In this document: in pieces, positions 24,691 to 39,100 of the stretch | Layout: each line of letters begins with the position of its first letter | Position numbering within the stretch: the stretch's first letter is position 1 | Assembly: GCF_040802235.1 (NCBI RefSeq) | Contig: NC_133158.1 | Coordinates: forward strand, 44,458,001 to 44,522,000 | Direction of reading: 5' to 3' | Length of the DNA stretch: 64,000 nt | Source: Manis javanica | Taxonomy: Eukaryota; Chordata; Mammalia; Pholidota; Manidae | Notes under the pieces: generated by a model | What the model saw: only the letters and a program-made list of their open reading frames with translations | Database searches by the model: none | Told to the model about the DNA's origin: nothing | Position numbers and translations under genes: made by a program

Positions 24691-26344
24691 GATACACAGC
24701 TACACAAATGACAGATAGATACGGATTGGTGAGAACATACACGCACACATATATGACCTGGCCCATATTTCAGGTGCCCCTCACTGTGTGACGTTACCTC
24801 TGCAGACCCTGGGGCAGGCTCCTCTCAGTCCTAGAGACAAGCAGTTTCCTCACAGAGCCTCCAACACACCTCCGTCTGGGAGGAGAGGATAAGGACGCTG
24901 GCTTTGGGAGCCTTAGCAGACTGGTCAGTCCATGACCTAAATCAGGAGAATTGTTCTCCTCTACCCCAGGGTTGCTGTCCATGCCCATAAAGGCAGGGAC
25001 AGTGAGCACCAATGTCCTGGCACTGTGTTTCTAAGCCATGAGCCCCGGTGACAGGAAGAACGAGTGGGATTTTCTCTTCCTGCATCAGGGAGCTGCTCAC
25101 ATTCTAACCTACATGGCAGGACCCCCTCTTCAGGGATCTGCTGAGGGGTGGTCCCACTGGGAGCGGGGAGCTCCCTGAAGTGCAAGTCCATACATTAAAC
25201 ACGTTCATTTTCCCATTATCAGGTGGACCTAAGACTGGAGCGTCCCTGCCACACCTGACCGGGAGTGGCTGCAGCTCATGGAATCCCAGGCACCCACGTG
25301 TTAATACCAGCAACATCTGCAGGTAAGCAGCCCCTTCAGCTCTAGGAATTGTCTTAGGATGTCTTCGGCATCCCAGATCCTTTCCCCTTTACATTTACTG
25401 TGTCGCGATGGCAAATGGAAAAAATTAGCCCTGATTCAAACGAGATGGTAGATTTCTCTTTTAGATTCAAAATGTTGCTGCAACCTGAAGTTTTTGAAGA
25501 GTCTGATTCACCTTTTCCCTTTTATAACAATGGAGAAAAACAGCATTATTATTTTTTGACAACTGATAAAGGAAGATGCAGAAAATTATGTATATTTAGG
25601 GTATATATAATGTAACCGTAAGGACAGGTCATAAGACTAAACTTCAAATTATATCTTAAACAAATATCTTCAGCCAAAAGTGATCTATAGATTCCTCCCT
25701 TGTTTGAAAAAAGAGTGTTAAAATCCGAGTAGTCAAGCTGCCTGCCAAAGGCCCCTCCCATGACCTGGCTGATGGCACAAGCAGGTGCAGGTGGCCACGT
25801 GAGCACCTCCCTTCTCCGTAACCACCGGGCAGAGGTAGGGCACCCACCAGCAGCACCAGGGACCCTTTCTGCTGCTGAAGCCCAGGGAGAGAAGCCCACT
25901 TGCACCCCCAGGCCTCTACACAGGGAGGCCAGGAGGTGCCATGGCAAAGCCTCCACGAGGCCACCAAAGGGCACCTTCTGCAGGCAACACATGAAGAAGG
26001 GGAGGCTCTGTCCTTGATGGAAAACGCAGCCCATCTGGATGAGGTAAGGGGGTGCTGTGTAATGGGGCGGGCTGCAGGCATGGCTGGGGTAGAGAGAAGG
26101 GGCCATCCAGGGTGGGCATCTCCAGGTGTGCAGCTCCTCGGGAGCCCCCACTGATGGATTCTCGAGCCAGGGAGCTCTGCGTGGGCTCCTGAGCCCCTGT
26201 GTGCCTACAGCAGTGCCCACACCAAGACCTGGCCAGCAGTGCCCGTCAGCCCCTCGGAGATGAGGCTGACTCCCTCCCTCCCTCCGAGCCCTCATTTCCC
26301 CTCCCCATCAGGCAGCTGCAGAAGCAGGGGGTGGGTCCAGATTA

Positions 26345-26470
26345 GAGTGGATTTGGGGGGCCTTCGACTGCTCTGTGACTCTGGGAGTTTCACAGCTTGT
26401 CTGGGTCTGTTTGCTCATGTCAAAAGTGAAGAATTAAAACCATTTCCAAAAAGCCTGCTCCTCATAGCTT
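26345..26470 (-). mobile_element. MIR SINE fragment
   Basis: CTCTGTGACTCTGGGAGTTT followed by CTGGGTCTGTTTGCTCATGT and an AAAACCATT-type segment, a reverse-complement MIR pattern. Diverged. Confidence 0.5.
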
Positions 26471-28244
26471 CCGGTGTTACATCAGATCAAGGCCATGCTG
26501 TCAATTAAGCTGCAGGCCCAGCGGTGTTGGGCAAGATGGCCAGAGCTGCAAATGGGTGTGGGGCAGCCACATGGCTCCCCAGCCCTGGGGCCCAGCATCT
26601 GCTGAGTGGTGAGGCCTCGGGTGCGTAGGCCCTGATGCAGAGGGCAAGGGGGTGCTTTCCAGAGGGGCTGACGAGCACAGCGAGGCAGGGGTGCCCAGGC
26701 ATCAGGCCCTCCCCAGGCACTTGGCTGGCAGGTGGCATTTGCTGGCCTTGTCACTGGATGGTGTGAGCCCCGCTCAGCAGCACAAGGCATAGAGACTGTA
26801 CCTAAGGCAGTGCAGCCCCCGACTCATGGGGCATGTGGTTATAACCTGAGAAGGCACAAAAGAAGAGTGTCCCCAGGCTCGATGACCAGGAGGTGCTGCA
26901 GGCGCGGGGCCTCTGCAGCTTCTTCCTTGGGAGGGACAGTAGATATAAATGAGCACCCATCCCACTTCCCAATCACCCTGCAGCCATTCACACCATCCTT
27001 CCATTGGTGGCTTCATAAAGATATCTGCAGGCTTCTGTCTGGACTGGGTGAGCTTTACCTGACATTTTTATCCAGGATTCTGCTAGTAGGCAAAATGCAT
27101 AGGCACCCCCAGTTCCTGACAGTGGCTTTTGTCAGCCTGGGTGAGCAGTGTTTCACCAGAACACTTTGTAAATGGCCCAGGACTGCACAGTCATTATTTG
27201 TGTCTGTTGTGTCTAGGATTGTGGAATTTTATCATTTCTCTGTATCCCTAAATGAAAAAATTCTGAAGCCAACCAGGAGAATGTCAAGAGATTATTCATA
27301 CCTCTTTAATGTAAAAAAAGGTATGTAAAAGTTTGATGTGAAATAATCATGATTGCCAACTCCCTGGAAAAAGAGAGGAAACCTGATTTCCTGGCCAAAT
27401 AGCTCAGGAGGTGCGAGGACCCCCACAACCATAACTGCAAAGTCCTGCGTGGTTGGGCGGGCTGGGGAGGTCTGGCCTCAGAGGCGTGGGGCAGCCTGGG
27501 GGAGTGAGGATCAAAGTCCGTCAGGCTGGGCAGTTGCCATCATCTGCTACCGTTATCTGTGCACCTACCCATCACCCATCTCTCCATGCATCCATTTTCT
27601 CTCAGAACAAAGAGCACAGCAGCAAAATGGCCCCAGGTAGTTAGACTTCCCTGCTGGGCAAAACCTTCATCCAACAACCAAGACACAACACAGGGCTCTG
27701 CCGATGTTCCCAGTGTAATGCCCGGACCTCCCCACCAGGAGGGAACCCAGCCCTATTCAAATTACACATTGTACTACTACAGATATTTCTTATGCTGTTT
27801 TCCCGAAATACTGCCGTTTCCTTGCAGAAACTGAGACAGGAAGTGGCCCTGCTATTTTGCATTTTATTATGTCATAAGAGAAATGTTCAGGCAGCCCTTC
27901 TTAAAAATGCCATGGTAATAAGAGCCGTCCTTTATTGAGCATTAAATAACCCTCCCTCATAGACTTAAGTGGATTTTCTTTTACAGATCATTTGATGGCA
28001 AATGTCAAATGGAGAATCATAAATATAAAAGGAAGGAACTATTACCACTTGAAGGTAATCCCAAATGAACATTATGAGAATCTGATATTGTCATGAAAAT
28101 CCATCAAAGGGGAAAGTGGTTTCACACACTAAAATCCCATTTGCATGCATCCATTCTGTGAAACACAGAGTCTAACTAGAGACACGGTTACCAAATTAGT
28201 CCTACAGCCTATTAAGAGTTTCTTACCAAGCCCCAAGCATGAGT

Positions 28245-28592
28245 CTGTAGGGCCGCCATTACAAAGTGCCACAGACCTGGCAGCTTAAACAACAGACGTT
28301 TATTGTCATGCGGCTCCAGAGAGTGGGGGTCCAAAATCAACACACTGGCTGGCCTGGTTTCTCCTGAGGCCTCTCTCCCTGGCCTGCAGACGGCCACCTC
28401 CTTGCTGAGGGCTCCTGCAGTCTGGAGTCTCTTCCTCTCCTTATGAGGACACCAAACTGGATTAAGACCCCACAACACAATGACCTCATTGTAACTTAAT
28501 GACCTCTTTAAGGGGTATATGTTCAAATACAGCACCAGTCCTCAGGGCTTCAGAGTATGAATTTGGAGAAACGTATTTCAATCCATAATAGT
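28245..28592 (-). mobile_element. MLT1-like MaLR LTR
   Basis: GGGCCGCCATTACAAAGTGC, ACAGACCTGGCAGCTTAAAC, ACAACAGACGTTTATTGTC, CCTGAGGCCTCTCTCCCTGG, GACCTCATTGTAACTTAATG, ATGAATTTGGAG form a clear reverse-complement MLT1. Confidence 0.9.
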
Positions 28593-28679
28593 ACCTCACC
28601 TAACTTTGGGCTCTGCAGGTTTTAAAGTAGCTTTGCATTCTCTGTCTTGTCTGGCTTCTGCAACCGTTTAAGAGCTGCA

Positions 28680-28830
28680 GGAAACGTCCACTGTCTCCAT
28701 CTTACAAAGGCACAGAAACCATGACGTGTGTCACCCAAGATCGCCTGGTGAGTGTCGCCAAGGGCTGATTTGGAATCCAGGTCTTGCTCCAAATCTTGAT
28801 TTTTTTCCGCAGTGTTGTATTACTTTCAGA
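28680..28830 (+). mobile_element. MIR SINE
   Basis: TCTCCATCTTACAAAGGCAC, CACCCAAGATCGCCTGGTGA, GCTGATTTGGAATCCAGGTC follow MIR forward order. Next, 28840-29620 is unique sequence with no gene seen. Confidence 0.85.
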
Positions 28831-29624
28831 TCCTTAGACACGGGCCACACTGAAAGCCTTCTCTGTGGACTAGTTAATGTTGCTCATGGGAAAAAAAATC
28901 TTAACTGGTCCAGGTCCTACCACATGTTTGCAACATCTGCTTATTTACCAGGCATTTTAGGAGAATTTATATCAAATTCCACCATTCAGCAAGTGGTCTG
29001 GAATGCCTAGTCTGGCCATGAATGCCTAGTATGGCTGGGAGAGAGCAAAGAACAAACCCGAGCTCAGCTCTCCTGGAGAAAAGAGGAAATAAAAAGGTAA
29101 ATGCTCAGGTAAGGAAAGAAATTTCAGAAGTTCCAAAAATGAAGCAGCTGAGTGGGAGAGCATGTGTGTGCACGCACTCAAGTTGTAGGGAAGGAAGGCC
29201 TCTGGGAAGAAGAAAGGGTGGAGGGGGAGGCAGGCTGGGGGAGGAGGTCCTTCCCCAAAGCCAGCCTAGACCCATCTGCCCCGGAGGGAGGGGCAGCTAG
29301 GGGCCCTTTGTTGACGAGAAAGCAGACTTCTTGAAAAATTATTCTTCACCCATGCATTCACAATCTAAGTGGCAGACTTGAAATAATTATAGCATAAATT
29401 ATTTAGAAATTAGCAGACATGTAGTCATCCAGGGCACAACAGAGCTATTCGTGGATCCTGTAATAGCCCGAGAGATGATAAAAAGTTTGAAGCTCAGCAT
29501 CACTCAAAAACATACCTGCCCCTAGACTTGATCAAGGGAGCTCTGAAATCTATTTGTTTCTCAGTTCTGGTGATATAAAGTCATTGCCTAGAGGTACTGC
29601 CAATAAGTCATGCATACAGGGCCT

Positions 29625-29640
29625 TGCACACACGCGCACA

Positions 29641-29676
<36 letters not shown>
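29625..29676 (+). repeat. (CA)n microsatellite
   Basis: A CA run of about 50 bases, pure from 29645 to 29675. Confidence 0.97.
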
Positions 29677-29679
<3 letters not shown>

Positions 29680-31078
29680 AAAGATTTATTTTATAGAAAC
29701 AAATTACCTCCTATGGCCTAATCCTGTAGATCAAAAATTTGTGCATAAGCAGTAAATTGGGATATAATTGTCCTGAGTAGGAGTTTGCCTTGATTAGGAG
29801 GCGCAGCACAGAGCTGCTATAAAAGGCCCTAAGTTTTAGCATGCCATAAAGAAATAACAGTCATTTAACTTAAGTATGCCTTGCAAATGGGGTATTATAA
29901 TGCCAAGGTTCTTACAAAATGCCCTACCTTCTTTCAAAGTGTAATATTAACTCTTAACTCCGAAAGAATTAACATGTTAGTTGCATTACCCTTGATAGAC
30001 TTAAGGTAATTGAAGTAAAGGGTCACTCCCCCCACCCCCCTGCACCAGGGCCACCCATTGGCCAAGGAGAGCCAGTGTGGCTGCCTTTATTGGGACCCAA
30101 ACTCAGGGCCTCCAGCAAGGGAAGCAAAGAGACAAGAAAAGAAAGGATTGGAATTTTTATCCCTTGAGGCCCAAATTGGATCAAAATACACCCAGAGAAC
30201 AAGGCTTCTAGTGTTAGGGAACAGGTCAATTCCTCCCAAGAATAAAATGATAATAAAAATACATTTATATACCCAGTTCATAAAAATGCTGGCATAGAGC
30301 ATCCACTTCATGAAATGCCAGTGAAAGAGAAAGACAACACGTTCTTAAGGAGCCAGAAATGAAGCGTAAAGGGGCCACAGTACCCCTCGTTCAGTTGAGT
30401 CTGAGTTTGGGGTCTCCCACATCCAGGCAGGAGTGTGGAGCTCCAGCAAAGCCAGCTCCGAGCGCCCAGCCCGGGGCCATTTCTCCCCCCTTCCTGCTGG
30501 CTGGGATTTATTGAACCGGGGCTGCTGGTGCAGAGAATTGCAATTTTCCAGGTCTTTGCTAAGCAGCAGAGATTAATGAGCAGGGTTAGGCATTAGCAGC
30601 AGTGAGCACAGGCCTTTCTACACGTATTGTGTTCTCACACCAAATAAAAATGCATTTCCCATTTCTTCTAACTTTCCATTTACCAGGTTAGCACCTTGTT
30701 GGTACTTAAAGCTTCTTCCAAGACAGAGAAATTCTCTCTTGTCCTAAAAGAGAGGCAATCTAAAATCCACCATTTGAACTGGGCTGTGGTCACCGCAAAG
30801 CCTAATTTGGGGACTGAAAGTGACAGCTTCCTCCCACTTCTCTAGCTGTTTCTCTGGCCACTGCCGGGATGCACCTCGCTTATATGAAATGACTACCCAG
30901 CTGTGGCATTTAGGAAATCCATTGAATGCATGTCTGTGGGAATCTATGAAAAGAATGGGCACTGATGACATCAGATTTTCCCCCCAATTAGTTAAGCCTA
31001 GGAAGAGAACAAAAAGAAGGTATAAATATCATGGGAAAAAATAATTTTTCTATTGAAAAGGCCAATTGTTTCCTAGTT

Positions 31079-31449
31079 GTATTAGTCTGTTGGGTTGCCT
31101 GAACAAAACACCACAGACCGGGTGTCTGGAACAATAGAAGTGTGTTCCTCACAGTCCTGGAGGCTGCACGTCTGAGAACAAGGTGTTCACAAGTGTCCTT
31201 GGAGGCCTGTCTCCCAGGCATGTGAATGGCCATCCGCTCCCCGTGTCCTCACATGGCTGTCCCTCTGTACACCTGTGTCTTCGCCTCTTATAAGGACACC
31301 ACTCATCTTGAACTAAGGCCCACCCTAAAGACTTCATTTGACCTTAATTACCTCTTTAAAGACCCTCTCTCCAAATACAGTCACATTCTGAAGTACCACA
31401 GTTCACCAGCACACGCATTAAAAACACGGACACAACTTAGCCCATAACG
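31079..31449 (-). mobile_element. MLT1-like MaLR LTR
   Basis: GTATTAGTCTGTTGGGTTGC, CACCACAGACCGGGTGTCTG, CTCACAGTCCTGGAGGCTGC, TCTTATAAGGACACCACTC, ACCTCTTTAAAGACCCTCTC, TAGCCCATAAC, full reverse-complement MLT1 order. Confidence 0.92.
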
Positions 31450-32764
31450 CTACTCAAAGTGCCTGCATTTTCTAGGAGAAAAATTAAGGCGGGCAGATGG
31501 GGCTAGAAACAGCCTCACTAGAGGAGGCTCAGATTCAAGCTGCAACTGGTTGAGTGTGGCACAATTGTCTTTCCGGATGTTCAGATCCTCCCCTGAGTTT
31601 GAAATGGGGAATTATTAATTAATTGAGACTTGTTTCTCTCAAGATGTTTAGAGGCATAAGGAAAGAGTGTACCCTGGCCTGCTCTGTAATGTGTGCAGAG
31701 CAATCACAAATGCAGGATTATTACCTGAGCCAGTGGCATACAGGCTGGCCCTGCAGTACCCTCTCCCCCCACTTCTTCCTCCACCACAGACACTGGGAAG
31801 CTGGAGGAAACCCCTCCCCAGACATCCTGGGAGCAGTATTCTGAGACCCCACCTCCAGGTTTAAAGCCCAAAGGTAGGGGTGCCTTTGGAGGATGTGACA
31901 AGGCAGACGTACACGCCAGGGGGTGGCACCCAGACACAGGATGATCCCACCTCTGGCTGCACAAAGGTGAGGCTTTGGGTTTCTCCAGGGCAGCTGCAGG
32001 GACATCCGCCATCCGGTGCCCAGTGGCCACAGGGGCAGCAGCAAGAGCAACAGTGCAGCTTCTGCTAGAAAGACCCGCCACTTTGGTCATGCTTCCACAC
32101 GCATTGTTCCTGGCTGTGCATGGTCCAGGCTGGGCTGTCTGTCTCCCAGAAATTCTGTGAGGTGCTGCTAGCTGTAATAAACCCCTTTCAACAGAATCTA
32201 GCCAAAGTGGATTCTGTTGTGTCGCCACCATCTCCTGCAGGAGATGGAGAGACAGGCCTCTCCTGCACCATCACCATGCCTAGCTTCCATGGGGGCTGCA
32301 GAAGGAGAGGGACGCTCTGTAAGGATATGATGACCCTGTAGTTTTCAGGATCAGTTGGAAGGCTTTTGTTTTATTGCATAGAAAATTATTTACTTACTGG
32401 TGTCCTCCAGTATTCTCCAGTAGGAGAATAACTTAAAGTAGGTAAATGGAAAACCTTTCAGAGGTGAAGATAGCATATCAAATGTTTCTTTCCTCTTCTA
32501 AGCACAGGAATAGAACAAAAATTCCTTCCCAGGAAATAGCAGATAACTTCCCTAACAGCAAACCCCTCAAAATAAAAACAAAACAGTAAAACCACAGTTT
32601 GCCTTCCTTTACACTCCGAGCAAGAAAAACTTCAAGCTGATTGGTGGGATGGAGAAGGAATGAGTCATCTAACACTTTAGACCAACCCTGCATGCACATG
32701 CTCAAGAAACTCCATGAGCAGAAATGTATAATGGCTGAGTCTATTCCTTGCCTCCACTTACCCT

Positions 32765-33118
32765 TTTCTCTTAGCTATATTTGGGGCTGAGTACATGATC
32801 ACCCAAAAGAAGGTTTCCATCCTCCTTGCTCTTGGGTGTAGCTATATAACTAGGTTCTGGCCATGATATGGATTGAAAAAGAGAAAAGCTTATAGACACC
32901 CTTTTCCCTTTTGTTTTGATCTTGCTTCTCACTAGCTGGAATGCAGATGCAATGGCTGGTGCTTAAACAGCTCTTTTGGACCATAAGTTGGGAGTCTTAT
33001 GCTGAGGATAGCAAAACTAATACAGTTGCTTGAAGCTCTGTGAAACTGCCTGAACTGCCCTCAAATACCTATGTGAGAGATAAATAAATTCCATCATTTA
33101 AGCTGTTGTTATTTTAGG
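32765..33118 (+). mobile_element. Probable solitary LTR (ERVL/MaLR class, family not named)
   Basis: Old-LTR wording, with TATAACTAGGTTCTGGCCAT near the start, GCTGGAATGCAGATGCAATG in the middle and a terminal AATAAATTCCATCATTTAAG followed by GCTGTTGTTATTTTAGGG. It has the usual LTR polyadenylation hexamer. The family assignment is from memory only. Confidence 0.5.
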
Positions 33119-36100
33119 GTTTCGACTTCTTGTAGATGAACCTCATCTACTTACACCTATGTTATAATAAGTGTATAATTCATTTGAAAACATTTCAGTT
33201 CAAGCTGATAGCAGAAATTTAAATGCACATCACTGTACATAGTATGGCTTCATTTTCCTTCCTTAACTCCCTGATTTTTCTTCTGACATATACAGCGGTC
33301 TAATTTCTGATATGGATGGCCATTTCTTTATAGTACTTCATACTTTAAAAACCTCACTTTTTTTACAGAAGAATTTCCTGCATATTCAGCAGCCTTTGCT
33401 AACCATCAGTCTCAGGTTTCCCTGCCGCATATTATCCTTTTTCTCTTTACAGGGTATCAGCCTCCCCATCTATGACCTTCCCCTTCCAGCTTTTGGAAAG
33501 TACAAAGCTTTTCCAGTGCTTGAAAATAGAGGAAATGAATGTATAGCTCCTTGGAAGTCTTTTCCCCTGATCAGGTTTTAGTCACTCCCTTCATTCTGTT
33601 CCAGGTCCATTTTTTTTTGCTTCCTTTCAGAATTTTCAAATAATGTAAGGAATTTTTTCCTTTATTTCTTTCATTCTTTTATTTCCTTTCTTTTATCTCC
33701 TAGTTTTACCATTTCAGAAGAATAGAGCCCTCTTAGACTCACTTTTTAGCTCCTAAACTTCAAAATACCAGTTTTAGAGGATTAAACTCTGAAAAATGTC
33801 AGCACCATGGTGAATTTTATGAAGTTGTCCAGTTAAAAAAAAAAAAGTCAAATGCAATCATACCTACAGGACATCTTCAAGTGGCCTCAAAGGAGCATTA
33901 CTTTGCCTCATTAACATAACAACCTGGCTTCAGCTATGGAGTGTCTAACTACCCTGCCCACATCATTTTGGAGAATATGACTTTAACAGGAAAAGGTAGA
34001 AGCTAAAGTAAATGAATGATTTCCAGGACTCAGTGCAGGGGGGGGAGAAAGGCTGATAAGACTGAAGCCAGACCAGCCCTAGGGCTCTGGTGGAATGATC
34101 AGTCAGCTTCACGAGCCTCATGGCAAGCAAACAGCACTGTGGACTGAAAAATCTGTGCACACCAGAAAGGGACGGACCGGAGCTGCTCTGAGGCTTAGAG
34201 ACCACAAACCTCTTCCCCTCCCTTTGCTCTGCAGCAGTGTGCCTGTGTCCAGCTGCAGCCCTGGCAGCTGGTTCTGCTTTTTTCCTAAAGCCCCGCCGGC
34301 AGCTCCTCCAAGGGGCCGCACTGTCTCCCCAGACACATTCCCACTCTGGCTCTTCAGCCCTGTGCCTCTAATCCAGGTGGACAGGCATTCTCCTTCACAG
34401 ACTGTCAAGGACTCCGAGCTTTCTTAAATGCACGAGACTATTGGGCAGATGCATCTGCTGTGTATATAGAATTGACTCTGGGGCTAAAGCTCTGAGTGAC
34501 ACCTTGAAAGGAGGTCCGTGAAGCAAAGCCAGGGCCAGCTTTCTGCCAGGTCCAGTTGTGGCCAGGCTGATTAATGCCCATTGTGCTCAAAATCTCAAAC
34601 CTGAGGCTGCCACCAACCGGGATTCCCCATCAAGTGATGTTTCATGTGCTTCACTTCACTGTGCACGTTCAACGTGCCACAAGGAAAAGAGGAGCAAAAA
34701 TAGAGGAGACCACATGCACCCCAAGTTCCCATATTTTAAGACACCCTTCAAACATTCGTGACCAAGCATTCCATTTCAGAATGTCCTAAGGACAGGGATG
34801 TGTCTTCCACAGGCCTCTTTCCTAAAACTGTATATATGTATAAACAAAGATGTGCATGAGGTTCCAGGAACCACAGGCCTGTGTGTTTAAACTCCATTCC
34901 CTCTGGTTTCTGGATGCCACAGCCTCCACATCCTTTTTCATGTATTTGAGGTAAAGACACATCTCTTCTATTTGCTTTTTTAAAATGACATTCTCTTAAG
35001 AGCTCATGACCAACCACTTGCTGATTTGTGGGAAATAGCTTTTAAGAGGTAAGTCATTTTAAGTCCTGGGCTTTGTTAATCCATTTACCAGGAAGATGGG
35101 TTCAGATATTTGCAAAAAGGGTGTAAAATCAAATACCCAAGAAAAAATAAATTACGGGGTTTCTGAAGTAGATGGTTGAATCACGTACACTACCCCAGAC
35201 TTAGAAGGACTAGCTACCAGTAGAAGAGTTTTGGTTATAGTTTTAAGCATTATGTAATAATCATGTTCTGACAACTACTCTCAAGGAGAAATGGAATAAG
35301 AGTGCTTTCCGAGGTTGTGGAAATGTCCTGAAGCTCTCCTGCTGGCTCCTGTGGGTGACGGCCAGGGAAGAATTGCCATGTGGGCTGGCTTGGTCCCATG
35401 AGCCATCATCACAGTTTGACCAGAGCCTTTTATGTGACACTATGACAGGAGGGCGATACTCTGCCCATCTTACAGACCAAAAATAAAGCAGAGTATTTTT
35501 ATATCAAGAACTCCAAAAACAGAAATTTCCAGTGTCAAGCAACATGATCCAAAATTATTCAGTTTTGAAATGGTTTGCAAAAATACATCATTTTTCAAAA
35601 GACCAGCATGGAAATCTCATCCCTTGAAGCATTCAAATTACCAACAGAAGCAGTAGAAGCATCTCCATCGAGATCATAAATTTAATCAGTTATAGATTAT
35701 CCATTTTTGGCTGCAGGAGCTCAAGGGAGCATTAAGAGAGGCTGATGTCAAGAAACTGATGGAGGAAATGAATTTAGAGAGAATGTTGGGAGAGGGAAGC
35801 ATCTAACATCAGTCTATTAGAGAATGGAAGCCCTCCCCAGAGCAGTAGCATCTGACCTTTCACTAAAGTCATTTTAAACTGAACTGAGGAAATGCACACC
35901 AGGGAGTTATGTTTTGCCAGCTGTGAATGGCCAGGGTGACCTAATAGGCTACTGCCATCCCAGATACATAATTAGCAAGATGTCGTGGTTTGGTTCAACT
36001 TTTGAGACCTGTGAACAGAATGAGACTGTATATCTTATCTGCAGGTAGCTCAGTGTCTTCAAACACCCTATTCTAGCATTCCAAATAATCTAACTCCTAA

Positions 36101-39100
36101 TTTCAAATTGCAGTTCATCTCCTCCACACATTGCCAGAATTTGAAGTGTCAATGGCCTGGATTTATAGAAAATGCAAGTGAGTAGTTTTCAAAAAATAGC
36201 TACAACTCAATATTCAGTTGCCATGGGGCTGGAGAGGGTCACACCAGCAACCTCACACATGGTCCCAAAACCACATGACAGCAGGCAGCATGTGCTACAC
36301 CCACAAGTGAGATAGTTACAAAGTTTCCAGAAAATTGGAATGCTTTCTGACCATAAAGTTGCAGTAACAATTTACCTTAAATGGTAATGGGAAGGCTGAC
36401 GGCAATCTCTTTTCCTGCGCAGATGTGCCTGTTTTGGCCTTAGGAGGCCACCTCTGTCCTGTGTGTTCCTGCAGCGAGTAGACTGTGTTGTCTACACCTG
36501 TCCTCACCTGGAGGCCAGTCACTGGTCAGGCAGCCTCCTTGCAAGCCTGAATGCATCCCACAGAAATGCCCAGGGAAATAAGCCCTCCTTCCATGTTTCA
36601 TGGTCTGCTAGATGGAAATGCAATTTGTTCAGATAAAAAGAACACATTTTCCCATTTCACCCATTTTGTTGAAATAGTTATATTGTTTGTTATCACATGT
36701 TCACAGCTGATGACAATCCTATTCAGATTCTGTCCATTGTACCTTCTTTCCCCTCTACTGTCTCCACCAAGAAATAGCATCAGATTTCAACTTCAGACTC
36801 ACAGGCAACACTCCCTCCCTGCGTACAGAAAATTAAATAAAAAATCTCAAACATCCTAGAGGATCCTGGGAAAGCCACAGGGTCATAAAGTGTCAAAACT
36901 GAATAAGAAGCATCATCCCACCGTGAGGAACTGGGACCCAAGAGATGTAATGATTCACTGCAGGTGACCCACCAGCAAATGGCCAAAACAGTGATTTTCT
37001 TGCCAGACCATGAAGCCAGACAGGCCTGGAGGTGCCACAATCAGGGCAGTGGCTAAAAAGGAAAGAAGCCAAGTGCCATCGCTCAAAGTGCCGAAGCACT
37101 GGGAGGAGGCAGCACAGTGGCAGCCACACCGCGGATAAACCCAGCAAAAACACGCTTCTTAACACGTCTCTATTTTTATCTGAAATTCCTGGAAAACAGC
37201 TGAGTGCAACTACCTGGGAGGAACATTTAGAACACTTTTCATGGCCAGATAATAATTTACAATCTACAGCAGACCTCTTCCTGAGCCATTTCTGATGACC
37301 CAGCCCATTTTCAAAGCCAACAACAGAAACTCTTTATGGACTGGAGGGAAATTGAATTGCAGTGAGTACACATCGATTCAAACTGCCAAAAGGTTTACAT
37401 TTGTATTGAAACTCAGAAACCCTAATCTTAAGAAAGGTCAGAGGTGAGAGACTCATCTCGTGATTAGTACAGTTAGTGGTTCTGAGATGCGGGGAGCATG
37501 CACAAGGGTCAGTCCGGTGCAGCTGGGTCTGTGAGCTAATTACAACTGCAAACTACTTAGCTCACATCAGTGCCTAGCCATGAAAGCCTCTCTCTGACAT
37601 CCGAAGAGACTCGGCTTTCCAAATGCACGCTGGAGCACAGTTCAGTTTTCAGTGATCTAGAGGGTCTGGGGCAGTGGACCAGTAGAGAGAGAAAAATGTA
37701 TTTTAGAAATGTTGAAGAAGCCATTTGCCAAGCACAAAAATAGCAGCAAGCTTCCATTTCCCGCAACCCCAAATTACTGGAAGGCGTGTTCTCATAAACA
37801 TGGAAAAGGGGGATCGCAGTCCTCCCGTCCCCACCCAACCCCCGGGTCTATGGAATTCATACATATTTCAGTTGGTCATTGGTCTACTCGGTTCCAGATC
37901 CCCCAGGAATAAGGAATGTGGCTGCTGAGAAGGATAACTATGGCAAGAACCCAAAGCAATCCCAGAAGGTTGATTAGAAGCAGAGACTGTTTAGTTTTCT
38001 GAGTGGAGGGATGTAACTTTCACAGGAAATATATTTTTTAATTCCTCATTAAATTAAATCTAGCGATATGCAAATAATTAGCCTTCTCACTCATGACAAG
38101 TGGCAATTTTTGTAAAGAACAATAATAATAATTCTCCTCTAAATCCATGCTGGGAAAAGTTTATGAATAATTGCATTTTAAATTCAGTGATCCCACAGTC
38201 TTGGTTATCCTTCCCTCTTGAACTTTCAGAGTATGGTTTATTTGAAAGGGACTCAAATCCTCATTTCTTTGGGAGATATCTTCACGACATGCCTGAACGG
38301 ATAACACCCCTGGTTGCAGGGGAAAGGAAAGGATGACGATGTTGGCTCCAGTTTGTCCTTAATTAAAAGAAAGCTGATCTTGCAGTCATAAGTTTGAAGT
38401 TTCATTCAAGGTTCTGAATTAAGGAATGTAGGAGGAACCCAATGAAACAAATCTGTGCCTTCATTCCTCTCTAGGACTGCAGAGACAGGGTTGAGCCTCT
38501 CTCAGTCGAAAATATGGCTTGGGAGAACTCAGCTGTGCAGTGTTCCAGATCAACATCTCAGCCCCAGTCTGGCAGCCACTATTCCAGGCCTCCAGGGACA
38601 CCTACAGTCACCTGCAGCCCTTCCTCCCCACCATTCCCAATGCCCAGGGCAGCTGAGCGGGTTATCTACAGACACACTGGGCCCCCAGGAGGCAGTTATT
38701 CTGAAAACCCAAGGTGTGTGGTGCTCAGCCCCAGATCACTAGGTGGTACCTGGCCTCAACCCACCCATTTGGTCCCTGGTGGCCCCAAACCTCAGGAGGC
38801 TGAAACTGCCGTCCTCTCCCTCCCACTCTGAAACACCTGACTTGGGAGGGTGTTGACCATGCCTGTTCCACCTTCCCCCATTTCCCAGCCTCAGTCCCTC
38901 GGGATTTCTCTTCCGACTGGGTTGAGATGTGCACAGCTGTGCCCCCACCATCACCCACTGCATTGCTATTATTACACCCCCCACAACCTTTAACCACCTC
39001 CCTTTGCTCTTGAGTGACACCTGAGGCACGCTGGGAGCTTAAACTGTCTGCTGCAACCACACATGGCTTCTTGGGATGGCCTAATTGCTCTAAGAATGGT

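Noticed and set aside
26732-27328. A 198-codon plus-strand frame.
   Set aside because: No recognisable domain; it lies within PCP4 intron 2 on the opposite strand and has no supporting features.
29625-29676. Regular repeats considered as a CRISPR-like array.
   Set aside because: Pure CA microsatellite with no spacers; the sequence is mammalian.
31640-32240. Possible LTR ending near AATAAACCCCTTTCAACAG with a GTGTCGCCACC-like end.
   Set aside because: Only the terminal part looks LTR-like; no clear start, duplication or family.
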